DNA of 64,000 nt from Rhodobacterales bacterium. GTDB taxonomy: Bacteria; Pseudomonadota; Alphaproteobacteria; Rhodobacterales; Rhodobacteraceae. Positions within the stretch are counted from its first letter, which is position 1. Each line of letters starts with the position of its first letter. The notes under the pieces are model-generated. The model did not search any database and had not been told where the DNA came from. It saw only the letters and a program-made list of their open reading frames with translations. The position numbers and the translations under genes were made by a program. Below are positions 45,514 to 53,736 of this stretch, piece by piece. The stretch covers positions 27,831 to 91,830 of the forward strand of contig PDRW01000034.1 in NCBI GenBank assembly GCA_002746935.1, given 5' to 3'.

Positions 45514-47436
45514 ATGACAGAAAAAACTATCCACAGGGGGCAGGCCGTATCGGGAGATGCCGCGCAGCCTGCCCGCAAGGCGGGTTTTGCGCGCCTTGCC
45601 CTGCTCACAAGCGGTGCCGTCAGCGGTCTTGCCGCCTCCACACTCGCGGGCTTCGGCCTCGTCGGGCTGTTGTTTCCTCATGCCGGCCTTCCCGGAACCG
45701 GTGGCGCCGCCGTGACCGCCGCCGCCTATACCCGTGCCCCCGCCACAGCGCCTGCGGTGGAGGTCGCGCGTCTCGCGCCGACCCCGCTGTACAGGCCGGT
45801 GCCGATGCCGGTCCACAGGCCGCAGCCGGCAGTCACCACGGCTGCCCCTGCCGCAGACGCTGGCGCTGTCCCGGACGCCACCGCGGCTGCCCCTGCCGCC
45901 GCCCCGGACGCCACCGCAGACGCCACCCCCACCTCTGCTCCCGCCGGTTCCCCGGTCAGGATGGTGCTGGCCAATCCCGACCGGATGGCGCTGCCCCCAC
46001 ACAAAACCGCCCGCTTCACCGCCCCCGAGTTTCCCGAGCTTTCCGCGCAAGACCTCACCGTCCCTGCGCCCGAAACCGCTCAAACGATTGTGGCCCAACC
46101 GGTTTTCGACTCGCAACCCGTTGATGTGCCGCCAGTTTCCGGGCCGCTGTCCGCCAGCCCGCCGCCCTTCGAAGACCTTGAGGCCATGATGGCCACCAAC
46201 GCCCGCGGCATTGCCCCGGCTCCCGAAAACCGTTCTGAAAGCTCTGCGCAACCGCAGGTCTTTGCGGCACTCGCCCGGAGCGATGCCGGGATCCGGGACA
46301 GCGCCAGCCTGCTCGCCGCGCCGGAGCCCCCGGCCGAACCTGGCGCCGCGACCGGGATGGCCGCCCCGCCGCGCCCGGCACCCCGCCCCGAGGGCCTTGC
46401 CGAACGCATCGCATCCGCCACCGAGCCCGCCACAACCACTGCCACCGCGACGACCGCCGCGCCGCTTCGCTCGATCCGGCCCAACCGGCGCCCCGCGCAT
46501 ATGGAACAGATCGTTCTCGCTTCAGTCGGCCCGGCCACCCCGGCCCCGCAAGCCGCCACCGACCCCGCCCCGGCTGCGGAGGCGGAAGCGGAGGCGCCCG
46601 CCGGCATCGTGGAGGTTGCCTCCCGCTCCGGCGGGTCCGGCCTCTTCTCCGGCGGCGACACCGGCTGCGGCCGCTCGCTCGCGCGTGCCATGCCCGCGCG
46701 GCGTGGCGGTGCCACCGGCTCGGCCTTTTTCGCCGCGCTCGCCGGGGTCTCCGGCCCCGAGCGCGACACCAGGGCGATCGCCGAACTGGCCCACGGCAAC
46801 ATGCCGGACTTCCTGCGCGACCTTCAGCCGGTTGTCTTCAAAGGCCGGGACGATCGCGGCCAGGAGACCGAGATTGTCATCTGCGTGACGCCGGACTACC
46901 TCGCCCTCGGCTCCGACACGGATTTCGTCCGCGTCCCGCTGGGCCTGCCCGCCGCCGCACATATCGCCGGTGCCTTCGACATGACCCTGCCGACCCCGCG
47001 CATGGTCGATGCGATCTATGCCCAGGCCGGGGTAAAGCTCTCGCCCGCGCCGATGACGCCGGGGGCGCAGATGTCGTCCACCAGCTACTTTGTGACACAT
47101 AACGCCACCATCGAGGGGCAGCTGCGGGGCCGGCGCGGTCTGACCGCCGGCCACAAGAAAGACGTGGTGATGGCGGCCCGCATGGCCTCCGCCCCGGGCC
47201 GGGTGGCGATCTACGGCTGGCACCGCTCGAACGGCGCTCCGATCCAGCCGGTAAGCACCGTCCACGGCGCGAATTATGCCGATTACAGCCATGGAATCCG
47301 GCTGGTGAGCAAAACCGCCTATCTCAACGGCCGCGCGGTCGCCCTCGGCGACTTGCTTGCCTCCAGCCGCTACGCCCACCTGCTCAACAAGGAAGGCCCG
47401 ATGCCGGGACCGGTGATCCGCATTGCCTCCAGATGA
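45514..47436 (+). CDS. Membrane-anchored protein with long Ala/Pro linker and unknown C-terminal domain
   Basis: 640 aa. One hydrophobic segment near residues 26-50 (LALLTSGAVSGLAASTLAG) anchors it or serves as a signal sequence. About 330 residues of Pro/Ala/Thr-rich, low-complexity sequence follow. The C-terminal 230 residues form an ordered domain of unrecognised function with a prominent VAIYGWHRSNGAPIQP and VHGANYADYSHGIRLV. The His, Asn, Ser and Tyr residues in those motifs look conserved-type, suggesting an enzyme or binding site. Hypothetical in all respects beyond topology. Confidence 0.78.
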   Translation: MTEKTIHRGQAVSGDAAQPARKAGFARLALLTSGAVSGLAASTLAGFGLVGLLFPHAGLPGTGGAAVTAAAYTRAPATAPAVEVARLAPTPLYRPVPMPVHRPQPAVTTAAPAADAGAVPDATAAAPAAAPDATADATPTSAPAGSPVRMVLANPDRMALPPHKTARFTAPEFPELSAQDLTVPAPETAQTIVAQPVFDSQPVDVPPVSGPLSASPPPFEDLEAMMATNARGIAPAPENRSESSAQPQVFAALARSDAGIRDSASLLAAPEPPAEPGAATGMAAPPRPAPRPEGLAERIASATEPATTTATATTAAPLRSIRPNRRPAHMEQIVLASVGPATPAPQAATDPAPAAEAEAEAPAGIVEVASRSGGSGLFSGGDTGCGRSLARAMPARRGGATGSAFFAALAGVSGPERDTRAIAELAHGNMPDFLRDLQPVVFKGRDDRGQETEIVICVTPDYLALGSDTDFVRVPLGLPAAAHIAGAFDMTLPTPRMVDAIYAQAGVKLSPAPMTPGAQMSSTSYFVTHNATIEGQLRGRRGLTAGHKKDVVMAARMASAPGRVAIYGWHRSNGAPIQPVSTVHGANYADYSHGIRLVSKTAYLNGRAVALGDLLASSRYAHLLNKEGPMPGPVIRIASR

Positions 47437-47763
47437 GACCGCCCCGGAGGCGCCTCTCATCCACTCGCATTCACCACATACACGGCGACATACACGACGC
47501 TGCGTTGAGGGGCGATCGGGATTCGGCCCTGAAGATTCCCTGGCACCGGGATCTTCGCGATGTCCGAAACCCTCCCCGCCCCTCTGCCGGAAACGGTCCG
47601 GCCACGGTCCGGACCGGGCAAGACGCGGCCAGACAAGCCTCCGGGGCGGAAACCACCTCGGTTGGAAAAGACCGGTCCCGCCGACGCAATGCAACGGAAC
47701 ACCCCTGACGCCATGTGCACTCCCGGTGTTGACGCGAAGGCAAAACACCCCCACTCACGCCCC
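47437..47763. other. Intergenic stretch without recognisable gene
   Basis: About 327 bases between two plus-strand genes. A plus frame open from 47560 continues into the acetyltransferase but has no ribosome binding site or family match. TTGACG near 47731 could be a weak -35. Nothing else seen. Confidence 0.4.
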
Positions 47764-48603
47764 ATGACAAACCCGGCTGCGCGTCCCACGGTCAGCTGCG
47801 AACTGACCCGTTTCGAGGCAGAGCATCTCGAGAGCGCGGTTGCCCTGTCGCAGGCAACCGGATGGGCGCATCGCGCCGAAGACTGGGCAATGCTCCTGTC
47901 CCTGTCGCATGGGCTTGTCGCAATTCACGCGGGGCGGGTTGTCGGCACGGCCCTGCGCGCGGACTTCGGGCACGGAATTTCGACCGTCAGCATGGTGATT
48001 GTCGATGCGGCCCTGCGCGGTCAGGGGTTGGGGCGCAGGATCACAACGGCGGTCATCGGCGATGCGCCGGGGGCGCTCCGGCTGGTGGCAACGGCATCCG
48101 GCAAACCGCTGTATGAGACGCTGGGTTTCGAAACGGTCGGGAGGGTTGCCACGGTCCGGGGGATTGCGCGGGCCGCCGGTGCGCTCCCGGGCATCCGACA
48201 CGCGCGCGCCGAAGACCTGCCCCGGATCGCGGAGCTTGAAAGCGAAAGCTTCGGTGGCGACCGCAGCGCGCTGGTCGCCTGGTTCCGGACCAACGCAAGC
48301 CTTGCGGTGAGCGGGCGCAGCGGTGCTATCAGGGGGTTTGCCGCCAGCCGCCGGTTCGGCAACGGGCATGTGATCGGTCCGGTCGTGGCGCAGAGCGCCG
48401 GTGAGGCGCTGGCTCTGGTCGCCCATCTGGCCGATGCGTTGCAGGGGCAATCCGTGCGTCTGGATGTCAGCGAAGGGTCTGGCCTTTTGCCGGGACTGGA
48501 ACAGATCGGCCTCAGGGCGGGCTGTCCCGCGCCGGTCATGCAGCGCGGAACGGTGTCGGCCACCTCCGCGCGGCACGCTTTGGTCAGCCAGGCACTGGCC
48601 TGA
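47764..48603 (+). CDS. GNAT family acetyltransferase, two-domain
   Basis: 279 aa with two GNAT-type halves. Residues 10-130 carry an acetyl-CoA-binding loop VDAALRGQGLGRRITTAV. The C-terminal half (about 140-270) starts at IRHARAEDLPRIAELESESFGGDR and resembles a second, probably degenerate, GNAT fold as in other Rhodobacterales relatives. The substrate is unknown. The ATG at 47764 gives the typical length; upstream in-frame ATGs are possible. Followed by the cobalamin riboswitch region. Confidence 0.85.
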   Translation: MTNPAARPTVSCELTRFEAEHLESAVALSQATGWAHRAEDWAMLLSLSHGLVAIHAGRVVGTALRADFGHGISTVSMVIVDAALRGQGLGRRITTAVIGDAPGALRLVATASGKPLYETLGFETVGRVATVRGIARAAGALPGIRHARAEDLPRIAELESESFGGDRSALVAWFRTNASLAVSGRSGAIRGFAASRRFGNGHVIGPVVAQSAGEALALVAHLADALQGQSVRLDVSEGSGLLPGLEQIGLRAGCPAPVMQRGTVSATSARHALVSQALA

Positions 48604-48678
48604 CACCGCTGAGCCGCCCCGCGCCCCGCGTATTTCCGGCTTGCCTTGAGATACCCGACAAATTACCTAGAAATGGCT

Positions 48679-48851
48679 TCGGTTCCGGTGTGCGCACCGG
48701 ATGAAAAGGGAACGCAGTGCGGCCTGATGGCCAAGTCTGCGGCTGCCCCCGCAACTGTCAGCGGCGAGCCTGGCGGAAATACCACTGGCGCGGCCCACGC
48801 GCCGGGAAGGTCCGCGCAAGCGATGATCCGCAAGCCAGGAGACCTGCCGGA
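48679..48851 (+). promoter_or_regulatory. Cobalamin (B12) riboswitch
   Basis: The conserved core elements appear in order: AAAAGGGAAC, GCTGCCCCCGCAACTGT, CACTGG, GGGAAGG, GCGATGATCCGCAAGCCAGG and AGACCTGCC. The last is the B12 box, which pairs in adenosylcobalamin-bound RNA. It precedes the substrate-binding protein gene of an Opp/Nik-type ABC transporter by about 230 bases. The remaining leader to 49067 includes several GC-rich stem candidates (possible expression platform), and AAGGAGG at 49068-49074 is the ribosome binding site of the next gene. The expected effect is repression when cobalamin is abundant. Confidence 0.93.
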
Positions 48852-49082
48852 GAGATCATCCTGTCCGGGTGCGGGGCGTGCCCGGGGCAACGGTTCATCC
48901 CGTCGCGGTGGCACAACTCATCGTCTGCGAGGGGCACCCTTCGAAGACAGCTAAAATGCCGTTGACGGTCTGACAGGCGCAGACCGGGCAATGGGCGGTT
49001 GCAAAAGGCGGCCTTGCGCCGGCGCGGAGCGTCGCGCGGGCCCGGCTGCACCGGCACATCGGACACTAAGGAGGAACCCGAG

Positions 49083-50606
49083 ATGTCCCTTTTCTCAAGA
49101 TTTGCAATGACGGCCCTCGTCGCGCTGGCCCCCGCTGTTTCGGCGCTGGCCCAGGAGGGCAGCCTCACGATTGCCTCGAGCTACGGCCCCGAAACTGAAG
49201 TTCCCGATCCGCGCGCCGGGCATAACGGCTGGATCTCGAACCAGGCCGGGGTGACCGAAACCCTGATGGGGATCGACTATGATCTGAACCTCTATCCGCG
49301 CCTGGCCGAAAGCATCGAGCAGGCCGGCCCGACCACGTGGCGGGTGACCCTGCGCGAGGGCCTGAGCTTCCACGATGGCACCCCGGTGACGGCACAGGCC
49401 GTCATTGACGCCTTCGCGCCGGTCTCGCAGGAGGGCAACCCCGCCCACAACGGCCGCGTGGCCAGGCTGCTGGATCTGGCGGGGATGTCCGCCGACGGCG
49501 ACCGCGTGGTGGTGTTTGAAACCAACAGCCCGAACGCGGCCTTCCCCTGGACCCTCTCCGAACCGGGGCTCGCGGTGCTTGGCGCCAGCTCGGACGCCTA
49601 TCCGATCAATGCCACCGGCCCGTTCGTGTTCCGCGAAGCGGTGCCCGAACAGCTCTACCGCGTCGAGGCCAATGCGGATTACCGCCTCGGCGCGCCGGGT
49701 CTGGCAGACGTCAGAATCGTCTATTCGAACGATCCCGCCGCCAATGCGCTGGCTTTCGAGGCCGGCGAGGTGGATATGGTCATCAACTATCCCGAAACCG
49801 ATTTCGCGCGGATACAGGAAACCGGCGCGCTGGGCTTCTCGGCCCCGACCGCGCGGCTGTATTTCTACACGGTGAATGCCGCCAGCGGCCCGATGGCCAA
49901 TCCGCTGATCCGCCGCGCGGTGTCGCTGGCGATCGACCGCCAGGGCATTGTCGAGGCGGCGCTTTCGGGCGTGGCGGGCGTGCCCGCGGGCACGGTCTTC
50001 CCCGCCGGCAAGGCCTGGGCGGCAGACATCCCGGCAGCCCATGACACGGCACAGGCCGAGGCGCTGCTGGCCGAAGCCGGCGCGGTCAAGGAAGCTGGCC
50101 AGTGGATGCTGGATGGCGAACCGCTCGAGATCGACATCGTGACCTATTCCGGCCGCGCGGCGCTCGCCCCGACCGCCGAGTTGACGCAAGCCTTCCTGCA
50201 AGCCCTTGGCATCGCGGCGAATGTGAGCGTGGGCGAATACGGCGCCGGTGCCGATGCGATGGCGGCGGGCGAGGCGGACATGTTCCTGCAAGCCTGGGTG
50301 ATGACCCCGCAGGGCGACCCCGGCGCGGTTCTGGAAACCCTGCTGAAATCCGATGGCGGCTCGAACGCCGGCCACTACGCCAACGCCGAACTCGACGCGC
50401 TGCTGGAAAAGGGCCGGTCGAGTTTCGACCCCGCGGCGCGCGAAGCGATCTATGACCGGATCCAGCAGATCATCGCCGCCGAGGCCGCGTTGATCCCGGT
50501 CTTCCATGTCAGCCAGCTGGTGGTCGCCAGGCCCGGCCTGACCGGCTATGCGGTCCACCCGACCGAGACCTACTGGATCACCCACGAAACGAAGTTCGCT
50601 GAATGA
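49083..50606 (+). CDS. ABC transporter substrate-binding protein, Opp/Nik type, under B12 riboswitch
   Basis: Periplasmic solute-binding protein (cluster C, peptide/nickel family), 507 aa. The signal peptide is MSLFSRFAMTALVALAP with a cleavage site around ALA/QEG. Family segments are RLAESIEQAGPTTWRVTLRE, GLSFHDGTPVTAQAV and IRRAVSLAIDRQGIVE. AAGGAGG at 49068-49074 supports the ATG. It is first gene of a five-gene operon whose members overlap by 1-8 bases. Because the riboswitch controls it, cobalt or a corrinoid (or a precursor) is the likely ligand; the sequence itself does not tell. Confidence 0.93.
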   Translation: MSLFSRFAMTALVALAPAVSALAQEGSLTIASSYGPETEVPDPRAGHNGWISNQAGVTETLMGIDYDLNLYPRLAESIEQAGPTTWRVTLREGLSFHDGTPVTAQAVIDAFAPVSQEGNPAHNGRVARLLDLAGMSADGDRVVVFETNSPNAAFPWTLSEPGLAVLGASSDAYPINATGPFVFREAVPEQLYRVEANADYRLGAPGLADVRIVYSNDPAANALAFEAGEVDMVINYPETDFARIQETGALGFSAPTARLYFYTVNAASGPMANPLIRRAVSLAIDRQGIVEAALSGVAGVPAGTVFPAGKAWAADIPAAHDTAQAEALLAEAGAVKEAGQWMLDGEPLEIDIVTYSGRAALAPTAELTQAFLQALGIAANVSVGEYGAGADAMAAGEADMFLQAWVMTPQGDPGAVLETLLKSDGGSNAGHYANAELDALLEKGRSSFDPAAREAIYDRIQQIIAAEAALIPVFHVSQLVVARPGLTGYAVHPTETYWITHETKFAE

Positions 50607-51286
50607 CGCTTCATGTGTCCGGCCTGAGCGCGGTGCGTTCGGGCCGGACCATTCTTCACCCCACATCGCTGGACATCGCCCCGGCGGCGCGGATCGGGCT
50701 GGTCGGGGCGTCGGGGTCCGGCAAATCCACGCTGGGACATGCGCTGGTGGATGCCCTGCGCGCGCAGGGCAGGCGCGTGGCCCATGTGCCGCAAAGCCCG
50801 GACGAAGCGCTCGACCCGCTGCGCTCGATGCGGTTTCACTGGCGCGAGGCGGAGGCGGCGCTGGGCCTGCGCCATGACGCCACGCGCCAGCAGGATCTGT
50901 TCGGGGCGCTGCGGATCGGCAATGGCGATCTGCGCAAACGCCCCTGGGGCTGGAGCCGCGGGATGCAGCAGCGTTTCGTCATCGCCATGGCGCTGCTGGG
51001 CTCGCCCGAGCTGATTGTGCTGGACGAACCCACCTCGGCGCTCGATCCGGTGGTGGCGGCGCTCACGATGGACCTTCTGGACCGCTTCCTGGCCGGGCGG
51101 GACACGGCGATGCTGCTGATCACCCACGATCTCGGCCTGGCGGCGCGGCGGGTGTCGCGGCTGATGGTCATGGAGGGGGGACGGATCGTCGAGACAGCCG
51201 GGACTGGGACGCTCCTGAACGCCCCCCGAACCGAGGCCGCCCGCGCCCTGTCGGCGCACAGATGCTGGTTGGCGGTCTCATGCTGA
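50603..51286 (+). CDS. ABC transporter ATP-binding protein (B12-regulated importer, first)
   Basis: 227 aa. Walker A is GASGSGKSTLG, Walker B LIVLDEPTSALD, and the H-loop lies in LITHDLG. The signature motif reads WSRGMQQR in place of LSGGQQQR: Ser-Gly-Gly is Ser-Arg-Gly, an unusual change at the ATP-sandwich interface. It overlaps the binding-protein stop by 4 bases (ATGA). It pairs with the next ATPase as a heterodimer. Confidence 0.92.
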   Translation: MTLHVSGLSAVRSGRTILHPTSLDIAPAARIGLVGASGSGKSTLGHALVDALRAQGRRVAHVPQSPDEALDPLRSMRFHWREAEAALGLRHDATRQQDLFGALRIGNGDLRKRPWGWSRGMQQRFVIAMALLGSPELIVLDEPTSALDPVVAALTMDLLDRFLAGRDTAMLLITHDLGLAARRVSRLMVMEGGRIVETAGTGTLLNAPRTEAARALSAHRCWLAVSC

Positions 51287-52005
51287 GGGTGGAAGACATG
51301 ACCGTGCGGCGCGGCACTGTCACCGCGCTGGAAGGCATCTCGCTCGCCATCCCCCCGGGCCGGACGCTGGCCGTGGTCGGCGAAAGCGGCGCCGGCAAGA
51401 CCACGCTGATCGCCGCCATCCTCGGCCTGCTCAGGCCCGCGGCGGGCACGATCCTGTGGAACGGAGCCCCAGCCCCGCGCTGCCGCCCCGCGCTGGTGAT
51501 GCAGGAGCCGCGCGCCGCCTTCAACCCGGGCCTGCCGCTGCGCCGCTCGGTGATGGAGCCGGTGGTTGCGCGCAAACTGCCCCTGCCCGGGGAGCGGCTG
51601 GAGCGGCTTTGCGCCGAACTGGACCTGACGCCCGACCTCCTTGACCGCAAACCCGGTGAAATTTCCATCGGCCAGGCCCAGCGGGTGGGCATCCTGCGGG
51701 CGCTGATCGCCTCGCCACCGCTGATCCTGTTCGACGAACCCCTTTCGGCGCTCGATGCGGTGACGCAGAAACGCACCGCAAGGCTGATTGCCGGGCTGCA
51801 ACGCGAGGAAGGCTTCGCCGCGCTGATCGTCACCCATGATCTGGGATATGCCTGTGCCTTCGCCGATGACATCGCCGTTCTCAGGGCCGGGCGGATCGAG
51901 GAGCTCAGCACCCCGGACGCCTTTGTCGCCGGACCACGGACAGAGTATGGCCGCAGCTTGCGCGACGCGGCCATCGCGCTTGGCGCCCTGGAGGAAGCGG
52001 CATGA
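51280..52005 (+). CDS. ABC transporter ATP-binding protein (B12-regulated importer, second)
   Basis: About 241 aa. Walker A is GESGAGKTTLI, Walker B LILFDEPLSALDA, and the H-loop is in LIVTHDLG. The signature motif is ISIGQAQR rather than LSGGQ. The ATG at 51280 starts the usual MLRVEDMTVRRG, overlapping the previous stop by 7 bases; an upstream in-frame ATG at 51262 is possible. It overlaps the next permease by 4 bases. Confidence 0.92.
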   Translation: MLRVEDMTVRRGTVTALEGISLAIPPGRTLAVVGESGAGKTTLIAAILGLLRPAAGTILWNGAPAPRCRPALVMQEPRAAFNPGLPLRRSVMEPVVARKLPLPGERLERLCAELDLTPDLLDRKPGEISIGQAQRVGILRALIASPPLILFDEPLSALDAVTQKRTARLIAGLQREEGFAALIVTHDLGYACAFADDIAVLRAGRIEELSTPDAFVAGPRTEYGRSLRDAAIALGALEEAA

Positions 52006-52940
52006 TCCGGGCGGTTCTGGCCCTGACCCTGCGCGCGCTCGTGGTGGTCAGCGGCGCGGCGCTGGTGACCTTTGTGCTCTTGTGGAACGCGCCGGGCGAT
52101 CCGGCGCTGGCGATTGCGCTCGCGCGCTTCGATACCATCGTCCCGGCGGATGTGATTGCGCAGGTCCGCGCCGAGGCCGGGCTGGACGCCGGGTTCTGGC
52201 CTGCGTTCAGGGCGTGGATCGGGCCGCTGATGGTCGGGGATCTTGGCCGCTCGTCGGTGACCGGCCGCGAGGTCTGGCCCGACCTGCTGCGGGCGATCTC
52301 CTACACCGTGCCGCTGGCGCTGGCGGGGCTGGCCATTGGCCTGACGATCGCCCTGCCGCTGGCCGTGGTGGCGGCGCGCAAACCGGGCAGTCTTCCGGAC
52401 CGGCTGGCCATCGCGCTGGCCTCGACGGGCGCGGCGATCCCGGCCTATTGGCTGGGGCTGCTGCTCATCCTGCTGTTTGCGGTGCAACTGCGCTGGCTGC
52501 CGGCGATGGGGGCGCGCACGCCGATGCATCTGGTGCTGCCGGCGCTGACGCTGGGGCTTGGCGTGGCGGCATCGCTCACACGGATCATCCGTTCGGGCAT
52601 TCTCGAAGCACGCGGACAACGCTTCCTGCCCGCCTTTCGCCGCCGCGGGGTCGCCCGCGGCGCGATCGAACGCGACCACGTCGCCCCGCACGCGGCCATC
52701 CCGGTGATCACGGTCCTGGGGCTGGAACTGGCCTTCCTGCTGGAAGGCGCGGTCATGGTCGAGGTCATTTTCGGGCGGCCCGGTCTGGGCGGCTTTCTGG
52801 TTCATGCGATCTCGGCCCGGGATTTTCCGAAGGTGCAGGCCGTCGTTTTGCTGACCGCGCTTCTGTTCGTGGTGGTCAACCTCGTCATCGACCTGGCCTA
52901 TCAGCTTCTCGACCCACGGATCGGAGAACACGATGCGTAG
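52002..52940 (+). CDS. ABC transporter permease, DppB/NikB type (B12-regulated importer)
   Basis: 312 aa with about six membrane helices. Family segments are the N-terminal LRALVVVSGAALVTFVLLW, PGDPA, GDLGRSSVTG, and a C-terminal GLELAFLLEGAVMVEVIF then GRPGLGGFLVHAISARDFP. The coupling loop reads LEARGQRFLPAFRRRGVARG; its usual conserved residues (AR.KG) are altered, as R-R-R-G-V. The ATG overlaps the upstream stop by 4 bases. Confidence 0.93.
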   Translation: MIRAVLALTLRALVVVSGAALVTFVLLWNAPGDPALAIALARFDTIVPADVIAQVRAEAGLDAGFWPAFRAWIGPLMVGDLGRSSVTGREVWPDLLRAISYTVPLALAGLAIGLTIALPLAVVAARKPGSLPDRLAIALASTGAAIPAYWLGLLLILLFAVQLRWLPAMGARTPMHLVLPALTLGLGVAASLTRIIRSGILEARGQRFLPAFRRRGVARGAIERDHVAPHAAIPVITVLGLELAFLLEGAVMVEVIFGRPGLGGFLVHAISARDFPKVQAVVLLTALLFVVVNLVIDLAYQLLDPRIGEHDA

Positions 52941-53721
52941 CGTTTTCAGCCTTGCGGCGGTGTTCCTCGCACTGGCACTGTTCGGCCCGGTGCTGGCGCC
53001 GCATGACCCGGCCACCATCGACATCCCGAACCGTCTGAGCGGCCCCACGGCCATATGGCCGCTGGGCACCGATGCGATGGGGCGCGACATCCTCTCGCGC
53101 CTGCTCTGCGGGGCGCGGTGGTCGCTGGGGCTCGCCTTCGTGATCTCGGTCATCGGGCTGGTGCTGGGCACGCTTGCGGGCCTTGCGGCGGCACAGGGCG
53201 GCAGGCTGACCGACTGGATCGTCATGCGCACCACCGATACCTTCCTGGCCTTTCCCGAACTGGTCGCCGCGGTGGTGATCGCCGGGCTTCTGGGCGCCGG
53301 GACCGGCAGCCTGATCCTTGCGCTGAGCACCGTCGGCTGGATGCGCTACGCCCGTGTGGCGCGCGGGATCGGGCTCACGCTGAAAAGCCGCGGCTATGTC
53401 GTGCAGGCAAAGCTCGCGGGCCTTTCGCCGCTTGCCATCCTGCGCTGGCATTACCTGCCCGCGCTCATGCCCTCGCTGACCGTGGTCTGGACCGGCATGT
53501 TCGCCCGCGCCATCCTCGGCATTTCGGCGCTCGGCTTCCTCGGCTTCGGCGTGCAGCCGCCGCTGCCGGAATGGGGAACGATGCTGCTGGATGCGCGCAT
53601 CCACATGCGCTCGACACCGTTGCAAATGATCTGGCCGGGCCTCGCGGTGGCGCTCAGCGTGCTGGCCATCAACCTCGCCGGAGATGCGCTGCGCGACAGC
53701 CTGGCGGAGCATCCGGGCTGA
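52933..53721 (+). CDS. ABC transporter permease, DppC/NikC type (B12-regulated importer)
   Basis: 262 aa with five to six membrane helices. Conserved parts are PLGTDAMGRDILSRLLCGAR and the coupling loop VVQAKLAGLSPLAILRWHYLP. The C-terminus is GFGVQPPLPEWGTMLLDA. It overlaps the preceding permease by 8 bases and ends the operon, 15 bases before the convergent M24 peptidase gene. Confidence 0.93.
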   Translation: MRSVFSLAAVFLALALFGPVLAPHDPATIDIPNRLSGPTAIWPLGTDAMGRDILSRLLCGARWSLGLAFVISVIGLVLGTLAGLAAAQGGRLTDWIVMRTTDTFLAFPELVAAVVIAGLLGAGTGSLILALSTVGWMRYARVARGIGLTLKSRGYVVQAKLAGLSPLAILRWHYLPALMPSLTVVWTGMFARAILGISALGFLGFGVQPPLPEWGTMLLDARIHMRSTPLQMIWPGLAVALSVLAINLAGDALRDSLAEHPG

Positions 53722-53736
53722 GGCAGCCCGCCCCCC

